Shown piece by piece: positions 1 to 9,334 of a DNA stretch of 64,000 bases (position 1 is its first letter; each line of letters begins with the position of its first letter). The DNA comes from Hymenobacter aerophilus DSM 13606 (GTDB lineage Bacteria; Bacteroidota; Bacteroidia; Cytophagales; Hymenobacteraceae): NCBI RefSeq assembly GCF_000382225.1, contig NZ_KB907818.1, forward strand, positions 23,070 to 87,069, read 5' to 3'. Under the pieces are notes generated by a model. It saw only the letters and a program-made list of their open reading frames with translations, did no database searches and was not told the origin of the DNA. A program made the position numbers and the translations under genes.

Positions 1-8
1 CGCGAATA

Positions 9-620
9 ATGCGCCGACCCAGCCCCCGCAAGCCGGCCAAAGCCCTGGCCCGTCCCGACTACTTTCCGCCCGAAAACGTGCTTACCCGGGCCCTGCCCCC
101 GGCCCTGGTGGGTCAGCGCGAATTCGAGCAGTTTCACTTTATCGGCTTCGATTTAAGCCAGGCCGATCTGGCCGGCCGACGATTCACCGACTGCCGGTTC
201 GAGAACTGTAATCTGGCCGGGGCCTCGCTGGCCAACACCGGCCTGCAGAACGTGGCCTTCGACGGCTGCAAGCTGCTGGGCCTGCAGTTCACCGCCTGCC
301 GCGACCTGCTGTTCGGCGTCCACTTCGACCGTTGCCAGCTGGATTACGCCGTTTTCGGGGGCAAGCTACTAGCCAACACCCGCTTCGAGGGCTGCTCGCT
401 GCGGGAAGCCGATTTCGCCGATACCGACCTCACCAACGCCATATTTGCCGACTGCGACCTGGCGGGCACCTCATTCGAGAACACCACCCTGACCGGCGCC
501 GACCTGCGCACCGCCCGCCACCTGCAGCTCGATCCGGCCCTCAACGAAGTAAAAGGCGCCCGCTTCGCCCTCGAAAGCCTGCCGGGCCTACTCACCAAGT
601 TCGGGCTGGTGGTGGAATGA
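9..620 (+). CDS. Pentapeptide-repeat protein
   Basis: The 203-residue product is dominated from about residue 45 to 165 by five-residue steps of the A(D/N)Lxx / xxFxx type (for example FTDCRFENCNLAGASL), which fold into a right-handed quadrilateral beta-helix. No enzymatic motif is visible, and such proteins are usually structural or protein-binding. The C-terminal part (GARFALESLPGLLTKFGLVVE region) is a non-repeat cap typical of cytosolic Qnr-like or McbG-like members, but fluoroquinolone protection cannot be inferred from this. The ATG at 9 is the first seen. No in-frame stop lies between it and the window edge, so the true start could be upstream. Confidence 0.85.
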   Translation: MRRPSPRKPAKALARPDYFPPENVLTRALPPALVGQREFEQFHFIGFDLSQADLAGRRFTDCRFENCNLAGASLANTGLQNVAFDGCKLLGLQFTACRDLLFGVHFDRCQLDYAVFGGKLLANTRFEGCSLREADFADTDLTNAIFADCDLAGTSFENTTLTGADLRTARHLQLDPALNEVKGARFALESLPGLLTKFGLVVE

Positions 621-760
621 GGTGAGTTGGCGAGATGGTGAACTGGTGAGTTAACGTTCAGGCGGACCTTATAACGCGCCCGTGTTAAACCGCGCAAACC
701 GCGCCGCCAAGGCCCTCAGAACATCAGCTCACTATTTCACCAGCTCACCATTTCACCTTT
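620..760. repeat. Degenerate GGTGA/TCACC inverted repeat
   Basis: The left part is a run of GGTGAG/GGTGAA-like units after the pentapeptide gene. The right part (about 723-757) is a run of TCACC units in the opposite sense, so the two can pair imperfectly. The same unit type recurs at 31101-31171 and 53201-53240. This is seen directly; function unknown. Confidence 0.5.
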
Positions 761-762
761 CG

Positions 763-770
763 TACCTTTG
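763..770 (+). promoter_or_regulatory. Probable -7 box of gltX
   Basis: TACCTTTG matches the Bacteroidota -7 consensus TAnnTTTG and lies 43 bases before the gltX start codon. No convincing -33 TTG is seen at the usual distance. Confidence 0.5.
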
Positions 771-812
771 CAGCGCGGTTTCTCAACCTGAATAAAGCCG
801 CACAACCAACGT

Positions 813-2354
813 ATGGAAAGAGAAGTACGGGTGCGTTTTGCGCCCAGCCCCACCGGCCCGCTGCATATCGGCGGCGTGCGCACCGCGCTCTACAATTACC
901 TGCTGGCCCGCAAGCTGGGCGGTAAGATGCTGCTGCGCATCGAGGATACCGACCAGAACCGCTTCGTGCCCGGCGCCGAGCAGTACATTATGGACTCGCT
1001 GCGCTGGTGCGGCATCGAAATTGATGAAGGCATCGAGCAGGGCGGCCCCCACGCCCCCTACCGCCAGAGCGAGCGGAAGCCCATGTACCGCCAGTACGCC
1101 GACCAGCTCATCAAGGATGGGTACGCTTACTACGCCTTCGATACGCCCGAGGAGCTGGACGCTATGCGCGCCCGCCTGACGGCCGCCAAAGTGCCCAACC
1201 CGCAGTATAACAGCATCACGCGGGCCCAGATGCGCAACTCGCTCACGCTGCCCGCCGAGGAAGTGGAGCAGCTGCTGGCCGCCGGCACGCCCTACGTTAT
1301 CCGCCTGAAAGTGCCCCGCAAGGAGGAAGTACGCTTCCAGGACCTGATCCGGGGCTGGGTGGTCGTGCACTCGTCGGCCATCGACGACAAGGTGCTGATG
1401 AAGTCCGACGGCATGCCGACCTACCATTTGGCCAACATCGTGGACGACCATCTGATGGAAATCACGCACGTGATTCGGGGCGAGGAGTGGCTGCCTTCGG
1501 CGCCGCTGCACGTGCTGTTGTACCGTTATCTGGGCTGGGAAAGCACCATGCCGCAGTTTGCCCACCTGCCGCTGCTGCTCAAGCCCGACGGCACCGGCAA
1601 GCTCAGCAAGCGCGACGGCGACAAGCTCGGCTTCCCGGTGTTCCCGCTCGAATTCCACGGCACCGACGCCGACGGCCAGCCCACCGTGAGCAGCGGCTAC
1701 CGCGAGGCGGGCTACCTGCCCGAGGCGTTCATCAACTTCCTGGCCTTTTTGGGCTGGAACCCCGGCACGGCTCAGGAGCTGTTTACCATGGACGAGCTGA
1801 TTGAGAACTTCTCGATTGAGCGCGTGAGCAAGTCGCCGGCCCGCTTCGACCAGAACAAGGTGCGCTGGTACAACGAGCAGTACCTGCGCGCCAAGCCCGA
1901 TGCCGAGCTGGCCCAATACCTCATCGACGACCTGCAAAAGCAGGGCCTGACGGTTGACACCGACAAAGCCACCCAGATTGCCGGCCTGGTAAAGGAGCGC
2001 GCCACTTTCCCGGCCGATCTGGCCCGGGAGGCCCAGCTGTTTTTCGAGCGCCCGACCAGCTACGACGAGCAGGTGATCAGCAAGAAGTGGAACGCGCCGG
2101 TAGCCGCCGCCCTGACCGCGTTTGCCGCCCAGCTGCCCGCCGCTACCGACGCTTCGCCCGACGACATCAAAGCGCTGCTGACCCAGGTGGTGGAAAGCCA
2201 GGGCCTGAAAATTGGGCAGGTGCTCCAGAGCCTGCGCGTGGCCGTAACGGGCGCCGCCGCCGGCCCCGACCTGATGCACATCATGCACATCCTGGGCCCG
2301 CAGGAAACCGCCGAGCGGATTCAGGCGGCTGTTGTAGCCTTGCCCGCAGCCTAG
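813..2354 (+). CDS. gltX: Glutamate--tRNA ligase
   Basis: Class I aminoacyl-tRNA synthetase that charges tRNA-Glu with glutamate in the cytosol. The HIGH-type signature PSPTGPLHIGG is at residues 11-21 and the KMSKS equivalent (KLSKRDGDKLG) near residue 263, with the C-terminal anticodon-binding helical part after about residue 340. At 513 residues it has the normal length for a Bacteroidota GluRS. The ATG at 813 gives MEREVRVRFAPSPTGP, the expected N-terminus. It stands alone, followed by a strong hairpin terminator. No glutaminyl-tRNA synthetase is in view, so discriminating behaviour cannot be judged. Confidence 0.97.
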   Translation: MEREVRVRFAPSPTGPLHIGGVRTALYNYLLARKLGGKMLLRIEDTDQNRFVPGAEQYIMDSLRWCGIEIDEGIEQGGPHAPYRQSERKPMYRQYADQLIKDGYAYYAFDTPEELDAMRARLTAAKVPNPQYNSITRAQMRNSLTLPAEEVEQLLAAGTPYVIRLKVPRKEEVRFQDLIRGWVVVHSSAIDDKVLMKSDGMPTYHLANIVDDHLMEITHVIRGEEWLPSAPLHVLLYRYLGWESTMPQFAHLPLLLKPDGTGKLSKRDGDKLGFPVFPLEFHGTDADGQPTVSSGYREAGYLPEAFINFLAFLGWNPGTAQELFTMDELIENFSIERVSKSPARFDQNKVRWYNEQYLRAKPDAELAQYLIDDLQKQGLTVDTDKATQIAGLVKERATFPADLAREAQLFFERPTSYDEQVISKKWNAPVAAALTAFAAQLPAATDASPDDIKALLTQVVESQGLKIGQVLQSLRVAVTGAAAGPDLMHIMHILGPQETAERIQAAVVALPAA

Positions 2355-2377
2355 CACTTCCCGGCTTACCGAATAGT

Positions 2378-2412
2378 AAAAGCCCGCCCGACGAACTGTC
2401 GGGCGGGCTTTT
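2378..2412 (+). terminator. Intrinsic terminator of gltX
   Basis: Perfect inverted repeat AAAAGCCCGCCCGAC / GTCGGGCGGGCTTTT with a 5-base loop, starting 24 bases after the gltX stop codon and ending in T residues. Confidence 0.9.
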
Positions 2413-2517
2413 GCGTGGTGGGCGGCGGCATATCCTTCGCGCCGGGGGCTGCGTACCTACAGGGCGCGGGCGTTGGGCCGGCGCGCTTCCGTTTACTTCC
2501 ACTGCCCCGCAACTATT

Positions 2518-2883
2518 ATGGCTAAGAAACCCGCTAAGTCGAAAAGCAAAAAAGAGGAGCCCGAAAAGAAAGCCCGGGTACATAAGGAGCTCGAAGGCTT
2601 CGAAATCAAGGTGAACCCGCTGGGCGAAATCACCTCCAACTACTCCATCGAGGAAATCAACAAGTTCCTCAACCGCCACGTGCGCGATAAAAAGCTGGTG
2701 AACCGCGACGGCGCTTTCGGCGAGAAGGAGGAGGAAGACGACCTGCCCATTGAAGAAGTGGAGGAGTCGGAGGAGGATTTTGTGCGCCGTAGCAGCACCG
2801 AGGCCAAGAATAAAAAGCCCAAAGCCAACGCCAAAGGCAAGGAAGTGGATGAGGACGAGGTAGCCGACGACGAGGACGAATAG
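2518..2883 (+). CDS. Small highly charged conserved protein
   Basis: A 121-residue protein starting MAKKPAKSKSKKEEPEKK. It has a Lys/Glu-rich N-terminus, a short ordered-looking core (GFEIKVNPLGEITSNYSIEEINKFLN) around residues 28-55, and an acidic, probably disordered C-terminus ending in DEVADDEDE. The core with VNxxGEI and a helix resembles small conserved proteins of Cytophagales that lack an assigned function. Start chosen at ATG 2518. An upstream in-frame extension to 2473 would add low-quality sequence with no charge pattern. No function is proposed. Confidence 0.75.
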   Translation: MAKKPAKSKSKKEEPEKKARVHKELEGFEIKVNPLGEITSNYSIEEINKFLNRHVRDKKLVNRDGAFGEKEEEDDLPIEEVEESEEDFVRRSSTEAKNKKPKANAKGKEVDEDEVADDEDE

Positions 2884-2949
2884 CGCCGCTGTTTATTCAT
2901 CTTTGGCTATACTTGAACTTCCTTCCATCAATCTGGCCCACCCCGCGCT

Positions 2950-3720
2950 ATGCAGTCCCACGAAATCGACTACAAGATTATTGGCAACGACATTCAGGTG
3001 CTCGAAGTAGAGCTCGACCCCAACGAAACGGTGATTGCCGAGGCCGGGGCCATGGTGTACATGAGTGAGGCCATTGCCTTCGAAACCAAGATGGGCGACG
3101 GCTCGGAAGTCAATCAGGGCCTGATGGGCAAGCTGTTTTCGGCCGGCACGCGGCTGCTCACGGGCGAGTCGCTGTTCATGACGCACTTCACGCACCGCGG
3201 CGGCTCGGGCAAAGCCCACGTGGCCTTCTCGGCCCCCTACCCCGGCACCATCATCGCGCTCAACCTGCGCGATTTGCCGCAGGGCCTGATTGTGCAGAAG
3301 GACGGCTTTCTGGCCGCCGCCCGGGGCACCAAAATCAGCCTGCACCTCAACTCGAAGCTGGGTGCAGGCTTTTTCGGGGGTGAAGGCTTCATTCTGCAGA
3401 AAATAACCGGCGACGGCAACGCCTTCGTGCACGCCGGCGGCACCATCATCGAAAAGCGTCTCAACAACGAGCTGCTGCGCGTGGATACCGGCTGCGTAGT
3501 AGCCTTCGAGCCGGGCATCGACTTCAGCATCGCCCGCGCCGGCGGCCTAAAGTCTATGATTTTTGGGGGTGAGGGGCTGATGCTGGCTACGTTGCGCGGC
3601 ACCGGCCGGGTTTGGCTGCAATCTATGCCCGTCAAAAAGCTTATTCAGGCTCTGGCTCCGGCCGGCGGCAACGCCGGCAAGGAAAGCGGCGGCCTGCTCG
3701 GCAATCTGTTCCAGGAATAG
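2950..3720 (+). CDS. TIGR00266 / AIM24 family protein
   Basis: A 256-residue protein of the TIGR00266 (AIM24) family, which folds as a beta-rich tryptophan RNA-binding attenuator-like (TRAP-like) domain. Seen: an N-terminal [13 protein letters not shown] segment, the Gly-rich [12 protein letters not shown] region, and repeated G-rich beta turns such as [13 protein letters not shown]. Family members are widespread, usually cytosolic, and of unknown biochemical role. It has the usual length, and the start ATG is supported by the [11 protein letters not shown]-terminus. It lies 66 bases after the small charged protein on the same strand, so co-transcription is possible. Confidence 0.9.
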   Translation: MQSHEIDYKIIGNDIQVLEVELDPNETVIAEAGAMVYMSEAIAFETKMGDGSEVNQGLMGKLFSAGTRLLTGESLFMTHFTHRGGSGKAHVAFSAPYPGTIIALNLRDLPQGLIVQKDGFLAAARGTKISLHLNSKLGAGFFGGEGFILQKITGDGNAFVHAGGTIIEKRLNNELLRVDTGCVVAFEPGIDFSIARAGGLKSMIFGGEGLMLATLRGTGRVWLQSMPVKKLIQALAPAGGNAGKESGGLLGNLFQE

Positions 3721-3796
3721 CAGTAGTAGTAGCAGCCCAACGCCCCCACCGAACCAATGCGGGTACGGTGGGAACGTCGGGCGGTTAAGTTGCGTG

Positions 3797-3988
3797 CTAG
3801 CCGGCCAGCCCGAAGGCGATGAAGCCTAGGCTCACCAGCAGCGCCGTAACGATAAGGCCCATGACGCCCGCTGTAATATAGTTAGCGCGGTCTTCTGCCT
3901 TTTTAGTCGCTTCCAGCCGCACATAGCTGCTGGAGCGTCGCCGGCGCCGGCTGGAAGATGGAGCAAGAACAGTAGTAGCAGTGGGCAT
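3797..3988 (-). CDS. Small single-span membrane protein
   Basis: A 63-residue product with an Arg/Ser-rich N-terminus (SSSRRRRRSSSY), a charged linker (RLEATKKAEDRANY), and one hydrophobic helix at about residues 41-60 (GVMGLIVTALLVSLGFIAFG). The positive-inside charge pattern suggests the N-terminus is cytosolic. No family is recognised. It converges with the AIM24-family gene. A real gene is likely because of the coherent membrane topology, but coding is not proven. Confidence 0.6.
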   Translation of the reverse strand: MPTATTVLAPSSSRRRRRSSSYVRLEATKKAEDRANYITAGVMGLIVTALLVSLGFIAFGLAG

Positions 3989-4205
3989 GAGGAGCAGTTT
4001 GGTTTACATCCTGAGCTAAAACAAAGCGGAATATAGGAGATTGTCCGCTTATAATCCAACGGACTCGTCCGGAAAACAACCGGGCCGAACGAGCTGCGAC
4101 GCGCCTTAACGTACGTATCTCAGCGCACTAGCGGATTTAGCGCGGTTGCAAAGCCGCCTTCTTTCGAACCGAATTATCCTACTTCGCAGCTGTCCAACTG
4201 CATCT

Positions 4206-4685
4206 TTATTGCACCGGTGATACCAGCGGAGTAGCGACCCGGATGCCATTGCGGTAGTATTCCGACGGCAGCGGCCGGCCCGTGGCGTCGTAGCAGCGCC
4301 ATTCGCCAAACCAGAAAAAATGGTCACTCTGCTCCCCCAACTGCAGCCGCGCCTGTCCCTGCTTGGCCACCTGGCCGTTAGGATGATACAAGGTCAGGGT
4401 GATGAGGTCGGCGGGGTGGCGGTGAAACCGCTCGGTGCGCTCGGGCTGGCCGGTGGGGCTGAAATACTGCCAGCGGCCCACCTCGCGGCCGTGGCGGTAG
4501 CGCCCTTTGCTGAGTAAATGCCGCTCATGGGCATCGAGGTAGCCGCGCCAGGGGCCGTGGCGCTGGTCTTGCCGGTCGAAACGGTTGCGCGACCAGAAGC
4601 AGATGGGCGCGTGGGCGCAACCGACCATACCGTGCAGCGCCGTGGCTAGTACCAAGACTTGAACAGAAGTAAAGCGGCAACGCAT
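4206..4685 (-). CDS. MORN/YwqK-like lipoprotein
   Basis: A 159-residue protein with a possible lipoprotein signal (hydrophobic VLVLATALHGMVGC, Cys at residue 23). The mature part contains W/Y-G-x-W repeats: HGPWRGYLD, GREVGRWQYFSPTGQ, PNGQVAKQGQARL, FGEWRCYDATGRPL. Such repeats occur in MORN-like proteins annotated as YwqK-family antitoxins, which in Bacteroidota are usually envelope lipoproteins rather than antitoxins. No partner toxin lies next to it. It is 32 bases upstream-side of the GH3 gene's stop, on the same strand. Confidence 0.7.
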   Translation of the reverse strand: MRCRFTSVQVLVLATALHGMVGCAHAPICFWSRNRFDRQDQRHGPWRGYLDAHERHLLSKGRYRHGREVGRWQYFSPTGQPERTERFHRHPADLITLTLYHPNGQVAKQGQARLQLGEQSDHFFWFGEWRCYDATGRPLPSEYYRNGIRVATPLVSPVQ

Positions 4686-4717
4686 CGGCAGAGAGAATTA
4701 GCTGCCGATAGTTACAA

Positions 4718-6244
4718 CTAATTATTTAGTTGTGAAAGGATTTCGTCCAGCAACTCGCGCGAATTGCTGAGCCGGGGCACTTTGTGCTGGCCGCCGAGTT
4801 TGCCCCGGCTGGCCAGCCAGCGCCCAAACGTACCGGCCGGAGCCACGGTAAGCCTGGGCGGCGTGAGGGCTAGGTCACGGTGGCGCTTGGCGTCGTAGTC
4901 GGAGTTGAGCTGGCGCAATGTGTCGTCGAGCACGGCCGTGAAATGGGCCGGGTCGGCGGGTGGGCGGGTGAACTCGATGAGCCACTGGTGGCTGCCGCGG
5001 GAGTTGCCTGCGCCTTCGGCAAAGTAGATGGGCGCTGCCGTGTAGTCGCCGACGGTGGTGTTGGTGGCCTGGCAGGCGGCGGCTACGGCGGCATCGGCGT
5101 GCTCGATTACCACTTCTTCGCCGAAGGCATTGAGGAAGTGCTTGGTGCGCCCGCAGATGCGGATGCGGTAGGGCGCCAGGCTGGTAAAGCGCACCGTGTC
5201 GCCGATTTTGTAGCGCCACAGACCGGCGTTGGTGCTGATGAGTAGCGCGTAGGTGCGGCCCAGCTCCACCTCATCCAACCCGATGGCCTGCGGCTCGGCC
5301 TCGTCCCACTGGTCCTGGGGCAGAAACTCGTAGTAAATGCCGTGGTCGAGCAGCAGCAACAGGTCCTCGGAGCCCGGCTCATCCTGCACGGCCAGGTAGC
5401 CTTCGGAGGCGTTGTACACTTCGAGGTAGTGCATACTGGGGCTCGGGATAAGCTGGCGGAACAGCTCGCGGTAGGGCCCGAAAGCCACCGCGCCGTGCAG
5501 AAATAAGCCCAGCTGGGGCCAGATGGCGTGCAAATCGTCGGTGCCGGCCAGTTGCTGCACCCGGCGCAGCAACACAATCATCCAGGTGGGCACGCCGGCC
5601 AGCACCCGCACATCGGCCCGCAAAATGTGGCGGGCGATGCGCTCAATCTTCTCCTCCCACTCGTCGAGCAAGGCCAGTTCCAGCGGCGGGGTGCGCACGA
5701 ACTCGGCCCAGGCGGGCAGGTTCTGCATAATCAGGGCCGACACGTCGCCGGCCCGGGTACCGGGGGCTTCGGGCCGTAGTGGGTTGGGGCCGTGGGTGCC
5801 GCCCAGCGACAGGGTTTTACCGCTCAGGATGCCGATTCCGGGGTAGTGCAGGGTGGCCAGGGCCGTCATGTCGCGGCCGGCGCGGTAGTGGCCCTCGTGC
5901 AACGAGGCGCGGGTGACGGGAATGTACTTGCTGCGGGCGTTGGTGGTGCCGCTGCTCTTGGCAAACCACTGCACCCGGCCGGGCCACAGCACGTCGGCCT
6001 CGCCCCGCAGCACCCGCTCAATTTCGGGATACAGCTCCTCGTAGCTGCTCACGGGCACGCGCTGGGCAAACTCGCGAGCTGAAAGTGCGTCGGCGTAGCC
6101 GTAGCGGCGCCCCCAGTCGGTGCCGCGGGCGGTGCGCAGCAGCGCCCGAAACTGCTGCTGCTGCACCTCGTGCGGGTGGCGGCGGAAGTGCTCGATGCTG
6201 GCCAGCCGGCGCTGCACGGCCCAGGTCAGTACGGTGCCAATCAT
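4718..6244 (-). CDS. GH3 (auxin-responsive promoter) family acyl-adenylating enzyme
   Basis: A 508-residue member of the GH3 family within the ANL adenylating superfamily. In plants GH3 enzymes conjugate amino acids to auxin or jasmonate; bacterial members have no established substrate. Seen: FAKSSGTTNARSKYIPVT (phosphate-binding loop type) near residue 100, YNASEGYLAVQD in the middle, and GLWRYKIGDTVRF followed by RICGRTKHFLNAFGEEV in the C-terminal hinge region. Length is normal. In Bacteroidota this gene is often found near lptB, as here, which hints at an envelope or lipid conjugation role (inference). Confidence 0.9.
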   Translation of the reverse strand: MIGTVLTWAVQRRLASIEHFRRHPHEVQQQQFRALLRTARGTDWGRRYGYADALSAREFAQRVPVSSYEELYPEIERVLRGEADVLWPGRVQWFAKSSGTTNARSKYIPVTRASLHEGHYRAGRDMTALATLHYPGIGILSGKTLSLGGTHGPNPLRPEAPGTRAGDVSALIMQNLPAWAEFVRTPPLELALLDEWEEKIERIARHILRADVRVLAGVPTWMIVLLRRVQQLAGTDDLHAIWPQLGLFLHGAVAFGPYRELFRQLIPSPSMHYLEVYNASEGYLAVQDEPGSEDLLLLLDHGIYYEFLPQDQWDEAEPQAIGLDEVELGRTYALLISTNAGLWRYKIGDTVRFTSLAPYRIRICGRTKHFLNAFGEEVVIEHADAAVAAACQATNTTVGDYTAAPIYFAEGAGNSRGSHQWLIEFTRPPADPAHFTAVLDDTLRQLNSDYDAKRHRDLALTPPRLTVAPAGTFGRWLASRGKLGGQHKVPRLSNSRELLDEILSQLNN

Positions 6245-6348
6245 TATTTAGAGATTAGAACTTAGATGTTAGAGCTTAGAGCCTCAATGAACTGACAGAT
6301 TAACTGGTATTCGCTCGTTCATTTGATTGAGAATTCGCGCAGAGGGCG

Positions 6349-6356
6349 CAAATTTA
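6349..6356 (-). promoter_or_regulatory. Probable -7 box of the GH3-family gene
   Basis: Read on the minus strand it is TAAATTTG, fitting TAnnTTTG, about 105 bases before the GH3 start. It sits within an AT-rich 200-base gap that also holds TTAGA/TCTAA degenerate inverted repeats (about 6249-6285 and 6400-6440). Confidence 0.4.
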
Positions 6357-6444
6357 TGCCGAGAGAAAAAACCATATTACCAGTATTTTCTCAGTTTTAG
6401 GCTTTAATTTCTAAGCTCTTGATTCTCACTTCTAAGCTCTAAAA

Positions 6445-7176
6445 TTACACCTTCCGCTTCAGCTCGAAATGCTTGCCCAGGTACACGCGGCGCACCATTT
6501 CGTCGGCGGCCAGCTCTTCGGCGGTGCCGGCTTTGAGCAGCTTGCCTTCGAAGAGCAGGTAGGCCCTATCCACGATGCTGAGCGTTTCGTTCACGTTGTG
6601 GTCGGTGATGAGGATGCCGATGTTCTTGTGCTTGAGCTTGGCCACGATACCCTGGATTTCCTCTACGGCAATCGGGTCGACGCCGGCGAAAGGCTCGTCG
6701 AGCAGCACGAATTTGGGGTCGACGGCCAGGGCGCGGGCAATTTCGGTGCGCCGCCGCTCGCCGCCGCTCAGCACCCGGCCCAGGTTTTTGCGCACGTGCG
6801 TCAGGCTGAACTCGTTGAGCAATTCCTCCACCTTGTCGCGCTGGGCCTGCTTGCTCATATCGGTCATCTGGAGCACCGATAGCACGTTTTCCTCCACCGT
6901 CAGGTCGCGGAACACGGAGGCCTCCTGAGCAAGGTAGCCAATGCCGAGGCGGGCGCGCTGGTAGATGGGCAGCTTGGTGATGTCGCGGTCATCCAGGAAA
7001 ACCTTGCCCTCGTTGGGCTTCACCATGCCCACCGTCATGTAGAACGAGGTGGTTTTGCCCGCCCCGTTCGGCCCCAGCAGCCCCACGATTTCGCCCTGCT
7101 CCACGTGCAGGCTCATGTCGTTGACGACCGTGCGGGCCTTGTACTTCTTTACCAGGTGTTCAGCGCGAAGAACCAT
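6445..7176 (-). CDS. lptB: LPS export ABC transporter ATP-binding protein LptB
   Basis: The cytosolic ATPase that powers extraction of lipopolysaccharide from the inner membrane by LptFG and its passage to LptC. Seen: Walker [11 protein letters not shown] near residue 35, Q-loop region [21 protein letters not shown] signature LSGGERRR near 137, Walker [19 protein letters not shown], and the switch His in [10 protein letters not shown]. The 243-residue length is standard. The [17 protein letters not shown] pattern distinguishes LptB from branched-chain amino-acid ATPases. lptC lies 10 kb away in another operon; lptFG is not in the window. Confidence 0.96.
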   Translation of the reverse strand: MVLRAEHLVKKYKARTVVNDMSLHVEQGEIVGLLGPNGAGKTTSFYMTVGMVKPNEGKVFLDDRDITKLPIYQRARLGIGYLAQEASVFRDLTVEENVLSVLQMTDMSKQAQRDKVEELLNEFSLTHVRKNLGRVLSGGERRRTEIARALAVDPKFVLLDEPFAGVDPIAVEEIQGIVAKLKHKNIGILITDHNVNETLSIVDRAYLLFEGKLLKAGTAEELAADEMVRRVYLGKHFELKRKV

Positions 7177-7207
7177 TTATTGGGAAGTCAAAAAGGGGGA
7201 AGCTCCA

Positions 7208-7299
7208 TGTCATCCTGAGCGGAGCGAAGGACCTAGACAGAAGCTATTTTCTTTCAAGGTTACCCTCTGTATAGGTCCTTCGCTCCGCTCAGGATGACA
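7208..7299. repeat. Long inverted repeat, CTGAGCGGAGCGAAGGACCT variant
   Basis: Two perfectly complementary 28-base arms (7208-7235 and 7272-7299) between the M61 peptidase gene and lptB. It belongs to the family described under 9211-9311, with AAGGACCT instead of AAGAATCT. Confidence 0.9.
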
Positions 7300-7321
7300 A
7301 AATTACTATTATCCCCCGCCC

Positions 7322-9160
7322 CTACCCTTTCAGCAGCGCGTGCTGGAGCTGCTGCTGGGCGGGCGTGGCGGTGGGCAGGGTTTCGACCAGGTTTTTCACT
7401 TCCACCTCGAACTCGCGAGGCACCGCCTCGCGCTCCTGCACCGGGCCGCTGCCGTGCCGGAACCTGAGGCGCACCGCGGCGGCCGTGGCGGGCTCTACCA
7501 CGGGGCGCAGCAGCTGCTCGGCGTTCTGCATAGTCAGCGGCTGGCCGTCCACGGCCACGATTACGTCGCCTTCGGCCAAACCGAAAGCGTTCTGGTCGGC
7601 CTGGGTTTGGGCGGCGCGGAACTGGTCGAGGTTCTGGTCGTAGGCGAAACCGAGCTTACCGAACGCCTTGATGCGCGCCGGGGCCGTGGGCTGATAGCGC
7701 CAGCCCATCTTGCCAAAGTACTCGGCCAGCGGCAGCGGCTCGGCACCCTGCACGTAGCGGCGGAAGAAGGTGCCGATTTCGGGGCTGGTGAGGGCCACGA
7801 TTTCGGGGATGAGCGCGTCGTCGTCGAAAGAGCGGGTGGGGCCGTACTTCTCGCGCAGGGCCAGCAGCACGTCGCGCAGGGTCTGGCGGCCCTGGCTCAG
7901 CTCGCGCAGCCGAATATCGAGCAGCAAACCCAGCAGCGCGCCCTTGTTGTACACGTTTTCGTACATGTCCTTATAGGGCGGCTCCAGGATGCGGCGGCTC
8001 ATCTCAGTAAACGAAACCGGCGGGCCGTAGGTGTCGGCCTTGTCGATTTTGGCCTTCATGCGCTCCTGAAATTCGGCGGGCGAAATCAGGCCGGCCTGCA
8101 CCTGCACCTGCTGGGCCACGTACTCGGTTACGCCCTCATACAGCCACAGGTGCTGCGACATTTTGGGGCTCCGGAAGTCGAAGTCGCCGATTTCGCGCGA
8201 GTGGATGTTGAGCGGGGCCAGCATGTGCAGAAACTCGTGCGAGGCCACCTCCAGCACCATGCTTTGCAGCCGGGCCGGGTCGGGTATTTCGGGCAGGAAG
8301 TAGAGCGAGGAGTAGCTGTGCTCCATGGCCCCGTAGCCGCCCTTCTCGCTGCTGAGCGGCGAATCGAGGCTGGGGAAGTAGAACAGGAACTGGTAGCGCG
8401 GCACCGGCATCTTCCCAAAGTATTTGGTCAAAGCCTCCGACATGGGCCGCAGCATCCGGCTGATTTCGGCCGCCTTCACGGCGCCGGTTTCCGACACCAC
8501 CGCCACCGAAATCCGGGCCCCGCCGGTGCTGAAGCTGACCGTATCGGGCCGGGCGTAGAGCACCGGGCCGTCGGCCAGCGTTACGTAGTCGGGGGCCGTG
8601 AGCACGTCGCGGGTGGCCGATTCGCGGCGCACGAGCAGCGCGGTGGCCCCATAGAGGTCGGCGGGCTTGGCGATGCTCACCTCGTAGGGCTGCAGCTTGT
8701 AGCCCTCGAAGTAGCCGTAGAACCCGTAGTGATTGAGAGTGAAGCTGCGACCGGCGTCGATGTTGGTGCCGCCCGGCTGGAAGATGAACTGGTCGTCCTG
8801 CTTGGCGTCCCAGGTATCGTCGACGAGGTATTCGAGGCGGGCCAGCTGCCGGGCGTTGCTGATGACGAACAGGTTGGGCCCGTCGTTGCGCACTTTCAGG
8901 GCCTTGCCGTTCTTATCGAAAGCCTTGAAACTGGTGATAAAACGGCCGTAATCCTTCTTGGAGTACGAGCCGGGCACCACCGCGGGCATCACGTACGTGG
9001 CCTGCTCCTCCAGAATGACGGGCGTATTCACCACCACTTTCACCCGGTCGTTGGCTACGCGGGCAAAATCGAGGTTGATGCGGTAGCCGGCGGGCTGCTG
9101 GGCCAGGGCCGCAGTGGTAGCAGTGAGCGTCAGGCCAAGGGCCAGGGGCAGGAATTTCAT
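7322..9160 (-). CDS. M61 family metallopeptidase with PDZ domain
   Basis: A 612-residue secreted or periplasmic peptidase. It has a signal peptide MKFLPLALGLTLTATTAALAQ, an N-terminal M61 beta domain, the zinc-binding HEFLH at about residue 307, and a following glutamate-containing helix (LWLYEGVTEYVAQQ) that supplies the third ligand. A C-terminal PDZ domain contains GLAEGDVIVAVDGQPL. Family members are glycyl/acidic aminopeptidases. The ATG at 9160 was chosen because it begins the signal peptide; an in-frame start 33 bases upstream would precede it with non-signal sequence. It may clear peptides in the periplasm (inference). Confidence 0.93.
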   Translation of the reverse strand: MKFLPLALGLTLTATTAALAQQPAGYRINLDFARVANDRVKVVVNTPVILEEQATYVMPAVVPGSYSKKDYGRFITSFKAFDKNGKALKVRNDGPNLFVISNARQLARLEYLVDDTWDAKQDDQFIFQPGGTNIDAGRSFTLNHYGFYGYFEGYKLQPYEVSIAKPADLYGATALLVRRESATRDVLTAPDYVTLADGPVLYARPDTVSFSTGGARISVAVVSETGAVKAAEISRMLRPMSEALTKYFGKMPVPRYQFLFYFPSLDSPLSSEKGGYGAMEHSYSSLYFLPEIPDPARLQSMVLEVASHEFLHMLAPLNIHSREIGDFDFRSPKMSQHLWLYEGVTEYVAQQVQVQAGLISPAEFQERMKAKIDKADTYGPPVSFTEMSRRILEPPYKDMYENVYNKGALLGLLLDIRLRELSQGRQTLRDVLLALREKYGPTRSFDDDALIPEIVALTSPEIGTFFRRYVQGAEPLPLAEYFGKMGWRYQPTAPARIKAFGKLGFAYDQNLDQFRAAQTQADQNAFGLAEGDVIVAVDGQPLTMQNAEQLLRPVVEPATAAAVRLRFRHGSGPVQEREAVPREFEVEVKNLVETLPTATPAQQQLQHALLKG

Positions 9161-9210
9161 ATACACAGTAGCATAGCAGGCTAACGACCCCACGAAGGTA
9201 CGTAGTGTAT

Positions 9211-9311
9211 GAACGTCATTCAGAGCGCAGCGAAGAATCTCGCGTGCTGACGTTGGATTACTGTTGTAACGTCAGCACGCGAGATTCTTCGCTGCGCTCT
9301 GAATGACGTTC
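9211..9311. repeat. Long inverted repeat, GCGAAGAATCTCGCG family
   Basis: Perfect 44-base arms (9211-9254, 9268-9311) around a 13-base loop, filling the gap between divergent genes. The arms contain CATTCAGAGCGCAGCGAAG followed by AATCTCGCGTGCTGACG. Related copies: 7208, 19111, 21396, 31185, 32384, 37630 and 54478. Because it is symmetrical it could act as a cruciform, an mRNA 3' stabiliser or a bidirectional terminator; none is shown. Confidence 0.92.
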
Positions 9312-9334
9312 CTTTGCATCTTGCTTCGGACTCA

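Noticed and set aside
4206..4685. Antitoxin of a toxin-antitoxin system (YwqK name)
   Set aside because: No toxin gene is adjacent and a lipoprotein-type signal is present; the antitoxin label is a family name only.
7340..9184. Long open frame (614 codons) opposite the M61 peptidase gene
   Set aside because: It mirrors a well-supported gene; high GC keeps the opposite frame open and the product has no family features.
9211..9311. Insertion sequence ends
   Set aside because: The arms flank only a 13-base loop with no transposase, so it is a hairpin repeat rather than an IS.
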